Below, piece after piece: positions 7,101 through 13,943 of a stretch of 13,943 nt of DNA. Position numbers and translations under genes: made by a program. The DNA is taken from the NCBI GenBank assembly GCA_023142905.1, contig JAGLIP010000007.1, forward strand, positions 1 through 13,943, given 5' to 3'. The notes under the pieces were generated by a model. That model did not search any database, had not been told where the DNA came from, and saw only the letters and a list, made by a program, of their open reading frames with translations. Positions within the stretch are counted from its first letter, which is position 1; each line of letters opens with the position of its first letter. The DNA comes from Candidatus Aenigmatarchaeota archaeon. GTDB taxonomy: Archaea > EX4484-52 > B79-G9.

Positions 7101-8405
7101 TGTAAATGTAATATTTACGGTATTATTTACATCCATTGATGTTATGTTTTTATACCACACACTGCCTAAAGAGACATTGTTCCATAAGTTTGTCGAATAT
7201 ATTTTATTGTATTTTGATGCGGTTGGTGTTATTTCAAGTGTTGCATTCCAGAAAAGTATTTCGCCGATTGAGTGTATTGCGCCTGAAAGTATTTGGTTTG
7301 TTATTGAACTTGTGTATGGGTTGTCAAGGGTTGTTCCTGCGTGATTTGGCTTTCCGTAAAGTATGTATTCTTTTTCTATGTGCTCTGCAAATGATTTGTT
7401 TTCAATTGACTCTTTTTCAATGTTTAAAAGAAGTGTGTTTTTTGCAATTAAGATTGAATTGCCAAGAGTTGAGCCTGAAGTTGCATGTGTTAATATGTTT
7501 TTTGTTATGAATTCTGCTGTCGGCCATCTTGTGGAATAAGGAGCAACAACAGCGCCTGCCTGCTCATTTGAGATGATGCTTACAGGAAATGAAACGCTAT
7601 TGTTTGCATTCGTATTTGTCCCTTGCATCCATGGGGAGAATACAGTTCCTGAAACTCTTCCGGACTCGGATGTGTCGCTTAGAAAGAGTGTATCTTGTGC
7701 GGAGCCTATTGCGGTAGAATTACAGATTACTGATGATGCATCTTCATTGGAGGCAAAACAATTGCTGGTATTGTACATGGAGTGGATATTATAGTCAACG
7801 ATATTTGTGCAGAAATAAAATAGTGACTGGGGCGTATCAAATGCAGTCTGTATCTTTGTTGCAGTTGGTTCACTGCCGGGTTTTAGGTAATTATAGTTGT
7901 ATGTCGGGTTTCCTGTGAATCTTGAAAAGACATTGTCTGCGTTTGCGGAGCATGTTTGGTATGCGTTTGAAACTGCGTATTGGTCTTCGGTCCAGCCGAT
8001 TGTTCTTCCATATAAATTCCATGCACTTGTATTGTCTTTTCCGGTAATTACTCCCCAAGCCACATCAACGAATGGATCGCTGTCTAAGGTCTTTAGCATG
8101 TCACCAACGGCATCAAGAAGCTGGGGTGTTGCGTTTTTAGGATGAATTACAAGAAAGACATAATCCGGAGCGTGCGATGCTATTGTTGTGTTGTAATATG
8201 CGACATCTGTGTCGTCAAAATAGACAATTGCTGAATTGTTTGCAAGGGATGTATTGATGCTTTGTGCTGTGTTGTCAAAAGAACCGTCGCCATAAGATGA
8301 GTTGCCTGCACCGGGCGTAAGAATTACATACGGTGTTACCGCATATGCATTAGGTGCTGCAATAATAATTAGAATAGCAAGTAATATTATTATGTTTTTC
8401 GGCAT
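4179..8405 (-). CDS. Giant surface protein: gingipain-like N-domain, Ig-like domains, Cys module, C-terminal membrane anchor
   Basis: 1408 residues, ATG at 8405 with GAGG 9 nt upstream. Residues 1-22 form a signal peptide (cleavage after AYA). Residues 23-370 contain PDYVFLVIH, an AGAVVAPYSTRWPTAEF stretch, STLGNSILIAKNTLL and EYILYGKP, an order recalling the C25/gingipain caspase-like fold; no certain catalytic His-Cys pair is visible. Residues 370-740 are beta-rich with many sequons; 745-830, 835-925 and 930-1045 look like Ig-like/carboxypeptidase-regulatory domains (GNAVVDANLTNGGTFKTNT pattern). An acidic Ser/Thr/Asp linker (1056-1080) leads to a six-Cys module (C1082, 1088, 1094, 1099, 1104, 1114). 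A NEW3/CARDB-like domain (1118-1225), a helical stalk (1227-1320), a membrane helix (1323-1345) and a basic 63-residue cytoplasmic tail follow. By eye there are nearly sixty N-x-S/T sequons, so it is probably heavily glycosylated. Role likely adhesion or cell-envelope structure; substrate unknown. Confidence 0.9.
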   Translation of the reverse strand: MPKNIIILLAILIIIAAPNAYAVTPYVILTPGAGNSSYGDGSFDNTAQSINTSLANNSAIVYFDDTDVAYYNTTIASHAPDYVFLVIHPKNATPQLLDAVGDMLKTLDSDPFVDVAWGVITGKDNTSAWNLYGRTIGWTEDQYAVSNAYQTCSANADNVFSRFTGNPTYNYNYLKPGSEPTATKIQTAFDTPQSLFYFCTNIVDYNIHSMYNTSNCFASNEDASSVICNSTAIGSAQDTLFLSDTSESGRVSGTVFSPWMQGTNTNANNSVSFPVSIISNEQAGAVVAPYSTRWPTAEFITKNILTHATSGSTLGNSILIAKNTLLLNIEKESIENKSFAEHIEKEYILYGKPNHAGTTLDNPYTSSITNQILSGAIHSIGEILFWNATLEITPTASKYNKIYSTNLWNNVSLGSVWYKNITSMDVNNTVNITFTAAVTGKAYLHDSLTQLIISEPTNEENITKIMIAANNTTTNYVSNTTELMNTTIVMKDNTTVYFAILYSPNGNIASGAREVNITFNTTGISKNITSTVYALNNAIIYLDFENPTAWTVTNVTAEYILPRNITTTCTISGINCVVVDNGTDTKAIFNISTLSAGTTNHNILYSTTLDANASVTNLAGAIHDRGDTLTYETNITSINESFADIELTLYNPNSTVVWIKNDTTNVNINSSAYNYITNWLIPNNATMGEYSIKLIVKENSSGTIIYEKHIDFDVTDQLFFYDGNGTQNEVTLIWDTNPDAVDWNYFTTSDMINISGTLKDQNNNSVGNAVVDANLTNGGTFKTNTTNSSGIYEIGFSWTGETPETKTLSIIATDVFNNTATYTQTIYISNYANKTTVTVAGHTNNIYEYNKENVTITITVLDDIGGKVYLGDVTLTGSAGTKTAKTDTNGVVTFVFPAPEDYTLDFAITASSPLNTSAVAKITNSSLGTYYSTWIYYESMNVTPENPKIGQDITIAGEAYFKGNKSSCTSGTVNIKVYKGAYSRNETVTVTDNEFSHEFDYTASNSDENDVNFQAGTWYYALDGSLSDCELHNRTFTTITADVQPSDKSFSVISNVTTTTSSSDDDDDSTSDTTSSSNEETCTQNSDCSSGDYCSNSVCTAISCDDGVIVDHQCISAYKIDISENPEPFFVDQGTSKSFEFTVKNTGYKNITNITASIIAPETITWESWYSITEFKETLAVDEQNKSTVQINVPETEGIKAHIITIKIVSTEKTQEKNMTLQITPGEKEQRLINSSLNMLTTDITDTEKNIEILINKLNNSNTTTAKAKLDVVKKLHAEALEAISTGDYLTAYNKKQEINSLMQDIRAIVTDGQADLAKTSSLIKTVFLALFVIVSIGAIIYYLWIPAPNEYANNKNYNSPPKKSANPFIAKIKAQVTGLINEYKKQKETEANAPEKYNFHKKKRWSK

Positions 8406-8504
8406 ACTTTCGTTCCTCGCATTTCATAAGTTTTATCTCCCCAAATTAAACTTATTGCGTGGCAATTAATGTTCTTTCAATATTCTTTTATTAGTTTTAT
8501 AAGA
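8406..8504 (-). promoter_or_regulatory. Leader/promoter region of the giant surface-protein gene
   Basis: This 99-base AT-rich gap between the two large surface-protein genes has TTATAAAAC (about 8492-8500) just after the upstream TAA stop. That could be a TATA box giving a leader of about 65 nt, which would carry the GAGG ribosome site at 8415-8418. No hairpin terminator is visible, so readthrough from the upstream gene is equally possible. The promoter call is tentative. Confidence 0.35.
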
Positions 8505-10937
8505 TTATCTGTTGCGTGAAATTTCCCGGCGGACACTGCCTATTACAGAACCTAATCTCCCTGAACCTTTTCCTGTTGCCTTGAATTTGTTTTTCTTTTT
8601 GATTGTTATTATTACAAAGGCCATGATTATGAATGTTATTATAATATATGTGTTTGTGCTGTTTGCTGATGTGCTTGAGAATGTAAAATATCCTGTGATG
8701 TCGGATAATGTTTCTGAAAGGCCATCTGATTCTGCTGCTGTAATGCTTTCGGCAGTTGTGATGTTTGTCTGTATTTTTGCGGTGAATGATGCTTCTTCAT
8801 GAAGCTGGTCTGATGTGAGCTGTATGTCAACGAAATAGTATTTCTTGCATCCTTCATCAATGCAGTCGTATTCGGGAATGTTTACAAGAAGGTCTATTGT
8901 CTTTTTTTCGCCGACTTTTATGGTTTCAATCATTGTCGGGATAAGTGAATACCATGTTGTTTGAAGACCGACAACATTGAATTTTACATTTGTAAGGTCA
9001 ACCTGCCCTGTGTTAAATATTGTGAGTTCTATTTTCTTTTCTTTGTCAAGAAAAACATCTGCTGTTTCAGGAACTAAAAAAGATATTGATTTTTTGTTTT
9101 CTGTTGTAATAAAAAATGTTTTTTCATATTTTGAGAATGGGACTTTTTCGGCAATTATGTTTATGCTGTGTTTTCCTGCGGTGTTTGGTGTATTTATGAG
9201 AAGTGTGAATTCTCCGGATGCTCCTGTTGTTGTCTTACCTGTAAGACTTGTTCCTGAAATAGCGTATGTTACTTCGGCGCCTATAACGCCATTCCCTTTT
9301 GCATCCAGAACGCGACTTTCCAATGTTACAGGCTCTCCTGAATAGACATCTGTTGCGTCAAGCGCACCTTCAAAAAATATCCCCATTTTTTCCCCAACCA
9401 CAAAAGCGGATAAGTTGGTTACATTGAACTCGACAAAGTTTGCTACAATGTCTGTTTTTACGGGTATTTTACTCCATGTTGTAGAACACTTCCTGCTTCC
9501 AAAATTCCATAAATTGCATGCGTATACTTCAAGCATGTTCTCGTTTTTTACAAGGGCATCATTGTATGGTATCTGCAGGTATGCCTTATCAAACGGAAGA
9601 CCGAATTCAATCACAACAAGCTTTGCGATATTTATTCCTGAAATCCCGGGATTGCCTGTAAAATAGTCGTAGCGGATAGGGTTTCTTGAACTTGATTTTA
9701 TGTCAACGCCATCTATTATTACCTGCCATACTTGGGGAAAACGCATCTTTATGTCGTATTCTCCTGCTTTAAGGGATTCGCTGTAATCTCCAAGATTGTT
9801 TATTGATAGTGTTTTTTCAGTATTGTTGTTTGTGAATTTTATCATTGTGTTTTGTGATGTGTATACATTTCCTGTTGGATCTGCGAGCCTGCCTGAAACA
9901 GACAGGACAAAATCTACCTGAACTTTTTCAGTGACTGCCGGTTTGTAATTTCCATATGCGACTTTAGCATAAAGGTCATAAGTAACTTCTTTTTCATCCA
10001 TTTCAGGAATAAGGACTGTAAGCACATAATAGTTTGAGTTTTCGTCATATGATAATGCGTTTACCGGAAGCTCTTTTGTTATTCCGTCGCCTGTAAGTAT
10101 TACGGTAAAGCTTGTTGCTCCAAGACCCGGCAAGCTTGTTCCTTTTTCATGGACTTCTATGTGAATTTCCTGCTCTTTTGATGTGCTTAAGGAGAGTTTT
10201 GTTCCGGGTGTTGGTGAATGCATAACTGCGATTAATGCCTGATTTACACGAACGGAATTGTATGATTTGTCTGTGATTGTGTGATCCTGTCCTTCACTAT
10301 CAGTGTATTTGGCTGTGATTTCAATGCTGTAAAGGGCTGCGGGAATGTCCTTGTTTGTAAGCTGTGCTTCCAGAATCCATTCCTTTAGATTTGGGTCGTA
10401 TTTTTTTTCAAGAATGTCTATTGTATACCTGTTGTTGTTTGTATCAACAAGAGTTGCTGTAAATCCCGGATCTTCTTCAACCTTGACTGCAACTCCGTTT
10501 ATCTTTAGTGAAAGCCGTATGTTTTCAAGAACGCCTGTAGGGTATATTGTCGGCGCGTTATCATTTTCGGGGCTTGTTATGTCTAAGGTCATCTTTTTTA
10601 CGATAAAAGGAATTATTTCATTTGTATAGGTTCCATTTTCATTGCATTCGAAGTTTGCCTGATATGTTCCTTCCTGCGTTATTGTGTATCTTCCGAGATA
10701 TGGTGCTGTGCCTTCATTAAGGGTGATTAATTGTATATTTGCGTCTGGATCGGTTACTTGTACTGTTGGGGGTTCTGAAGCATTGCATTCAAGCGTAAAG
10801 TCCATTTGCACGGTGCTTGATTCAAGCCATATAGGGCTTTCAGGGTCGATTGCTGCCGGACCGAAGGCGAAAGCATTATTTATCGAGAACATAAAAGATA
10901 GGACAAGAGCCAAGAGTAACAATTTTCTTTCATTCAT
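8505..10937 (-). CDS. Surface protein with Ig-like domains and C-terminal membrane anchor
   Basis: 810 residues, ATG at 10937 with AAGGA 8 nt upstream. Residues 1-24 are a signal peptide (cleavage after AFA). Beta-sandwich-like regions follow: about 25-115, 116-235 and 236-345. Residues 346-515 hold a region ending in VEFNVTNLSAFVVGE, a strand pattern common at the end of archaeal surface beta domains (HFS-F-AV type). Then come an Ig-like domain with GNGVIGAEVTYAISG (about 520-605), a NEW3/CARDB-like domain (about 617-725), the pre-membrane segment SDITGYFTF, a membrane helix (763-781) and a basic cytoplasmic tail. Paired Cys residues occur at 51/98, 474/484 and 692/697 and could form disulfides. 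The plan parallels the 1408-residue neighbour without its N-terminal head. It follows the MinD-like gene by 42 bases, so probably co-transcribed. Exact function unknown; structural envelope or attachment protein is likely. Confidence 0.88.
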   Translation of the reverse strand: MNERKLLLLALVLSFMFSINNAFAFGPAAIDPESPIWLESSTVQMDFTLECNASEPPTVQVTDPDANIQLITLNEGTAPYLGRYTITQEGTYQANFECNENGTYTNEIIPFIVKKMTLDITSPENDNAPTIYPTGVLENIRLSLKINGVAVKVEEDPGFTATLVDTNNNRYTIDILEKKYDPNLKEWILEAQLTNKDIPAALYSIEITAKYTDSEGQDHTITDKSYNSVRVNQALIAVMHSPTPGTKLSLSTSKEQEIHIEVHEKGTSLPGLGATSFTVILTGDGITKELPVNALSYDENSNYYVLTVLIPEMDEKEVTYDLYAKVAYGNYKPAVTEKVQVDFVLSVSGRLADPTGNVYTSQNTMIKFTNNNTEKTLSINNLGDYSESLKAGEYDIKMRFPQVWQVIIDGVDIKSSSRNPIRYDYFTGNPGISGINIAKLVVIEFGLPFDKAYLQIPYNDALVKNENMLEVYACNLWNFGSRKCSTTWSKIPVKTDIVANFVEFNVTNLSAFVVGEKMGIFFEGALDATDVYSGEPVTLESRVLDAKGNGVIGAEVTYAISGTSLTGKTTTGASGEFTLLINTPNTAGKHSINIIAEKVPFSKYEKTFFITTENKKSISFLVPETADVFLDKEKKIELTIFNTGQVDLTNVKFNVVGLQTTWYSLIPTMIETIKVGEKKTIDLLVNIPEYDCIDEGCKKYYFVDIQLTSDQLHEEASFTAKIQTNITTAESITAAESDGLSETLSDITGYFTFSSTSANSTNTYIIITFIIMAFVIITIKKKNKFKATGKGSGRLGSVIGSVRREISRNR

Positions 10938-10979
10938 GCATATCTTCCTTAAAACAATATTGATTATTTTGTAATTGGT

Positions 10980-11729
10980 TTAAAGCATACCCAATAGCTT
11001 TTTCAATCCAATAAACCTTGGCGGTTCGTATGTTTTGCCGATAAGTCGCGCTGCGAGGCGCTTATATTCGATAGATGATGCGGCATATGGGTTTTGGGCA
11101 ACAACCGGGGTTTTTTCGAAAATACTTTTTTTGATATTTACATCTTCGGGTATTGTTCCTATAATCGGCGCTTCACACATCATCTCAACTTCCTGTGGCG
11201 TAAGCTCCCATATGGTTCCTTGTGCGCGGTTTACAACAACACCTAGAAGATTCTTTTTCATATCCTGTGCTACTCGCGCTACTTTTACGGCATTTGTAAC
11301 TGCCGGTATTTCTGCGTTTGTAACAATGATGACATCATCGCATGCATTAAGAACCGCCCGTGAGTCTTCATCAAGCCCTGGGGGTGCATCGACAATTACA
11401 TATTTATTGGGCAGGCTTTTAAGCGCGATTCGAAGCTTTGAGACTGATGCGTCAAGAGAATTAAGGTCTATTGCAGATGGTATTACGCGAAGGCCTGTGT
11501 GGTGCATATATGTGGCACGCTCAGCATCTATATCGCCTGTAAGTACATTCTGAAGGCTGTTCGGGAATGAATAGAAACCCAAATGCATACCAAGATTGGA
11601 TGCGCTTGTGTCCGCATCAACAACAATTGTGTCTTCTCCGAATTGATGAAGAGCAAGACCAAGATTTACGGCAGACACGGTTTTTCCCACGCCACCTTTA
11701 CCTGAAACAATACCAATTATTTTAGACAA
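10980..11729 (-). CDS. minD: MinD/ParA-family ATPase
   Basis: The start preferred is TTG at 11729 (MSKIIGIVSGKGGVGKT when initiated with Met), the usual MinD N-terminus, with GGTGGTG just upstream; two GTG codons three and two codons earlier are alternatives. Numbered from the TTG the protein has 249 residues: deviant Walker A GKGGVGKT at 10-17, the DADTSASNLG switch I segment at 38-47, Walker B IVDAPPG at 111-117, and an NRAQ segment near 167. The C-terminus PPRFIGLKKLLGML resembles the amphipathic membrane-targeting helix of MinD. These ATPases dimerise on ATP, bind the membrane and position partners such as division proteins, pili, archaella or chemotaxis arrays. Archaea often carry several paralogues, so the symbol names a family, not a proven cell-division role. 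Lying between surface-protein genes and with no minC or minE visible, it may position the surface assembly. Confidence 0.93.
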   Translation of the reverse strand: MSKIIGIVSGKGGVGKTVSAVNLGLALHQFGEDTIVVDADTSASNLGMHLGFYSFPNSLQNVLTGDIDAERATYMHHTGLRVIPSAIDLNSLDASVSKLRIALKSLPNKYVIVDAPPGLDEDSRAVLNACDDVIIVTNAEIPAVTNAVKVARVAQDMKKNLLGVVVNRAQGTIWELTPQEVEMMCEAPIIGTIPEDVNIKKSIFEKTPVVAQNPYAASSIEYKRLAARLIGKTYEPPRFIGLKKLLGML

Positions 11730-11738
11730 GTGCACCAC

Positions 11739-11809
11739 CCAAAAAATATTTCATGAAAACATGCGCACGCATATTATATAACTATATTGATATATTGGAC
11801 TATATAAAA
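11739..11809 (-). promoter_or_regulatory. AT-rich promoter region with two palindromes upstream of the MinD-like gene
   Basis: On the minus strand TTTTATATAG (about 11800-11809) and TTATATAAT (about 11772-11780) are TATA-box candidates. Closer to the gene lie ATGCGTGCGCAT (11761-11772, two 5-bp arms around 2 bases) and the perfect 10-bp palindrome TTTCATGAAA (11749-11758). Palindromes between TATA box and start codon are where archaeal repressors often bind. The promoter call is reasonable; the operator role is inferred. Confidence 0.5.
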
Positions 11810-12661
11810 CTATTGCTTTTCTTTTTTGCTCTTTTTCGCATCAACATGCTTTTTTAAGCGCCTGAATTTCTTTTTTTCGCGTATAACAAGAAATGCCATG
11901 ACAAAGAAAACAACAATGGCGATAGTGTTTGGGTTGTACTCTAAATGCCTTTTGATTTCTTTTATTGGGGCAGCGTTTGATGTTTGAAATACGGCGTAAT
12001 TTTTTTCATCATCTAGTATGTAATATTCTAATGTGGCTTTTTTATCGGGGATGGAAGATGTGTACTTAAGTGTTTTGGTGTGTGGTTCTTCGGCAATTAT
12101 TGTACCTGTCTTTAATGGTTCTATCCGCCAGCCAATGTATGTTTCTTTAGGGATTATCCATACATTTTTTAGTGTTTTGTTGGTTGTAAATGTTATATTG
12201 ATTTCGTTTTTGTCCGCAGTTGTGCCGAGAATTGTCAGATTTAATGTGCTGTTTTTGTTTAAAGGCATTGCAGTAAATGTTATGTCGTCTAAGATATCTA
12301 TTTCGTTACAGTAATATGCGCGCATTTTTGCGATTATGTTTCCTTCGATATTTTGGTGGAACCAATAGTTTCTAAATGTGTATGCTGCTCCTGCTTCAAG
12401 TGCTTTCGAATCACTCCATGATGTGTAAAGCAATGTGTTGTTTTTGTAGAAATTAACCCGGATGAATGCTGTGCACCCTACAGAGCCTGTGTTTTCAAAA
12501 GAGGTTATTATTTCCTGAAATCCGGTTGTTTGTTTTGAGTAGTTTATGTAGTCTGTTGTTGTGTGCAGTACATCATCTATATTTACAACGACGGGCATTC
12601 CGGATATTGCGGGGATTGAGAATATGAAAATAAATAAAGCCATAACATATGCGAAATTCAT
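11810..12661 (-). CDS. Secreted single-pass membrane protein with two Ig-like domains and Lys-rich tail
   Basis: 283 residues, ATG at 12661 directly after GGTGAT (12665-12670), 10 bases beyond the upstream stop. Residues 1-21 form a signal peptide. Residues about 25-130 resemble a CARDB/NEW3-type beta domain (ITSFENTGSVGCTAFIRVNF) with two cysteines, C63 and C118, that could pair. A second beta domain spans about 140-230, with N-linked sequons at NST, NLT, NIT and NKT. A membrane helix (244-261) and a tail of about 22 residues made mostly of Lys and Arg follow. The protein ends in TAG, the only TAG among the intact genes of the window. No family name can be given. The topology matches its neighbours: ectodomain outside, short basic tail inside, which could contact DNA, lipids or the MinD-like ATPase encoded next. 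Confidence 0.85.
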   Translation of the reverse strand: MNFAYVMALFIFIFSIPAISGMPVVVNIDDVLHTTTDYINYSKQTTGFQEIITSFENTGSVGCTAFIRVNFYKNNTLLYTSWSDSKALEAGAAYTFRNYWFHQNIEGNIIAKMRAYYCNEIDILDDITFTAMPLNKNSTLNLTILGTTADKNEINITFTTNKTLKNVWIIPKETYIGWRIEPLKTGTIIAEEPHTKTLKYTSSIPDKKATLEYYILDDEKNYAVFQTSNAAPIKEIKRHLEYNPNTIAIVVFFVMAFLVIREKKKFRRLKKHVDAKKSKKEKQ

Positions 12662-12671
12662 TTAATCACCA

Positions 12672-13136
12672 TTAAATCAGCCCGAAGAACCAACTGCTTG
12701 CAGAACATAACGGGATGTATGATTTTAGTGTTATTTTTCCGGTGTAATTGCCTACAGTTTCAGGGTGGAATTTTAGGTTTATTTTTGCTTCGTCTCCGGG
12801 CTTAAGCATTATGTCTTTAGGCGCGGTTATAAATGGGCTTATATTCCCTTCAATTTCGAATACTGTTTTTGCTTCTACGATATTGTTGTTTTTGAATTCA
12901 AGGAATTTTGTTGAGTTGCTTGACGGCGGGAGCCTTCCGAAATTAACTGCATCTGAATCTCCTGAGACCCCAATAGGTGTTGCTGTTGAATTTGTGTAAT
13001 TTATGACTTCTGCCTTAATGGGGTATGTAATTGTTTCCTGATTGAAAAATATTTGGGGATTTGTGAATACTATTAATATGCTCAAAGCAAGGATTGCACC
13101 AATATATATTGTTGGGTTTTTGAATTTTTTGTTCAT
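12672..13136 (-). CDS. Small membrane-anchored protein with one Ig-like (ASH/choice-of-anchor-like) domain
   Basis: The start chosen is ATG at 13136 (MNKKFKNPTIYIGAILALSI, 154 residues), overlapping the upstream TAA by one base as TAATG and preceded by GGAGG 8 nt away. The frame extends 21 codons further upstream, but that stretch lies in the preceding gene. An N-terminal membrane helix at about 9-26 works as an uncleaved anchor. Residues 38-140 form one beta-sandwich with VNFGRLPPSSNSTKFLEF, then an LKPGDEAKINLKFHPETVGNY stretch, the pattern of ASH or NEW3 domains that pack as Ig-like modules. The last residues (IPLCSASSWFFGLI) are hydrophobic and unusual, with one Cys. It is probably a partner of the preceding WxLIP-like protein. 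Confidence 0.85.
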   Translation of the reverse strand: MNKKFKNPTIYIGAILALSILIVFTNPQIFFNQETITYPIKAEVINYTNSTATPIGVSGDSDAVNFGRLPPSSNSTKFLEFKNNNIVEAKTVFEIEGNISPFITAPKDIMLKPGDEAKINLKFHPETVGNYTGKITLKSYIPLCSASSWFFGLI

Positions 13137-13943
13137 TAGTCCATCCTCCAGTAAATGTAGAGCCCGATTAAAGCCATTATTATAATTATAAACCACCAAG
13201 GCGTCTCGTTTTTGGTTTTAACTTCAGGAATGTCGGGAATTATTATCTGTGCCGGAATATGTATTGTGCTTTCTTTAGTCGCACTTCCGGTTATATAGTT
13301 TACCGTTGCTTCTGCGCGGTAATTTCCTGAGTCAATTCCGTCAGGGTTATGCCAATATCCGGAGATTATCTCTGTTTTTCCTGGGGCTATGCGCTTTATC
13401 TGGCCGGCTGCTATGTTGTCTTTTACAACACCGTAGTTGTCGAATATTGTTATTTTTTCAGGGCTTGCGGATATTGTTGTTGTTCCTGTGTTTTTGAAAA
13501 GAACATCAACGCGAACCTTTTCTTTGGCATTTCTTTCCGCCACAAAATCAATTATTGTGCCTTCCCTGTAAGCGGGACCCGGTATCTTGAATACAAACAC
13601 GAACCGCGTAATTCCGATGGTTGAGATGCTTGTGCCTGCACTGCCTTCTTCTTGTATTACCGGCCTTAGGTTTATGGCACCTGCATGGTATCCGGGTTCT
13701 GCGTCTTTAGGCACATGAAGAATAGCTGTAACTTTTTGATTAAATTTTACCGTACTTCCGTCCGGCAGGTGCACAACTTTTTGGCTTCCGGGAGTTACAA
13801 GAATCGGGTTTTGTGGGAATGTAATCCATGCGGATATATCTTCCTCTGATGATTCGGAAGGAATGAATGTATAGTATGTGCGCTTTTCTGTCCGATACAT
13901 ATCCATGTGAACTGAGATGTATGAAGTGTCTACAACGAGGGGC
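13136..13943 (-). CDS. Secreted membrane-anchored protein with WxLIP-like two-domain plan (5' end cut by window edge)
   Basis: The frame is open to the right edge: upstream of the first internal ATG (13906) it continues through PLVVDTSYISVH, so the N-terminus, probably with a signal peptide, lies outside the window. Numbered from that Met, residues 13-100 form a beta domain with NPILVTPGSQKVVHL and ILHVPKDAEPGYHAGAINL, which resembles the DUF916 part of WxL-interacting proteins. Residues 101-210 form a second domain with VDVLFKNTGTTTISASP and KRIAPGKTEIISGYW, then SGNYRAEATVNY, as in the following domain of those proteins. A membrane helix (237-253) ends with a very short tail, RMD. In Firmicutes such proteins bind peptidoglycan and WxL-domain proteins; in an archaeon the ligand must differ, so only the fold similarity is claimed. 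The downstream gene starts inside its stop codon, so the two are translationally coupled. Confidence 0.85.
   Translation of the reverse strand, partial: PLVVDTSYISVHMDMYRTEKRTYYTFIPSESSEEDISAWITFPQNPILVTPGSQKVVHLPDGSTVKFNQKVTAILHVPKDAEPGYHAGAINLRPVIQEEGSAGTSISTIGITRFVFVFKIPGPAYREGTIIDFVAERNAKEKVRVDVLFKNTGTTTISASPEKITIFDNYGVVKDNIAAGQIKRIAPGKTEIISGYWHNPDGIDSGNYRAEATVNYITGSATKESTIHIPAQIIIPDIPEVKTKNETPWWFIIIIMALIGLYIYWRMD
13145..13149 (-). promoter_or_regulatory. Shine-Dalgarno deciding the start of the small Ig-domain gene
   Basis: The minus strand reads GGAGG, inside the last codons of the preceding gene and 8 nt from the ATG at 13136. It supports the short version of the small protein and reinitiation at the TAATG junction. 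Confidence 0.65.

Noticed and set aside
6991..7510. Plus-strand open frames inside the giant surface-protein gene
   Set aside because: Hydrophobic shadow translations of Thr/Asn-rich coding sequence; no independent signals.
11035..11553. Plus-strand open frame of 172 codons
   Set aside because: Antisense to the MinD-like ATPase; the Ser/Thr/Arg-rich product has no domain signal.
13137..13199. N-terminal 21-codon extension of the small Ig-domain protein
   Set aside because: It lies within the upstream gene, and GGAGG with a TAATG junction supports the ATG at 13136.

Overview
The window reads as a stretch of an archaeal chromosome with every recognisable gene on the minus strand, so transcription runs from high to low coordinates. 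Evidence for Archaea: AT-rich TATA boxes about 25-28 nt upstream of two start codons that have no Shine-Dalgarno (leaderless promoters), GGAGG/GGTGAT-type ribosome sites at internal operon genes, a COG2522-type archaeal HTH regulator, a MinD-family ATPase, and many single-pass, Asn-glycosylation-rich Ig-like surface proteins. The protein style (lipoprotein with a GCVTGN lipobox, DITGYF-type pre-membrane segment, Lys-rich tails) recalls DPANN archaea, but that placement is inference.

Right part (about 13943 to 11810): three short, closely packed genes for membrane-anchored proteins with immunoglobulin-like domains. The first is cut by the right edge and has a layout like the WxL-interacting proteins. 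The second overlaps it by one base (TAATG) and the third follows 10 bases later. Middle (11729 to 10980): a MinD/ParA-type ATPase with deviant Walker A box and a C-terminal amphipathic membrane-targeting tail, preceded by an AT-rich intergenic region with two palindromes. Next (10937 to 3184): an 810-residue surface protein, a 1408-residue surface protein whose N-terminal domain looks like a divergent gingipain/C25-type fold, and a polytopic membrane protein overlapping its end.

Left part (3179 to 1): a thiol-redox cluster. It starts with a thioredoxin-like lipoprotein of the VKOR-associated (LTO1) type whose frame is complete except for two in-frame stops: TAA at the position of the first catalytic cysteine and TAG at the conserved Trp after GYP. 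Next come a Cys-rich HTH regulator with its own leaderless promoter, then a membrane-anchored GILT-like thioredoxin-fold protein with CPYG in place of CxxC, and then a stem-loop plus T-tract terminator. After a 209-base intergenic region a further membrane protein gene, with its own TATA box, runs off the left edge.

Working interpretation: the right and middle genes form a surface-exposed assembly whose position at the membrane could be set by the MinD-like ATPase. The left genes deal with extracytoplasmic disulfides, which fits the Cys-containing surface proteins upstream. There is no tRNA, rRNA, CRISPR array or insertion sequence visible, and no gene-free stretch longer than about 210 bases.
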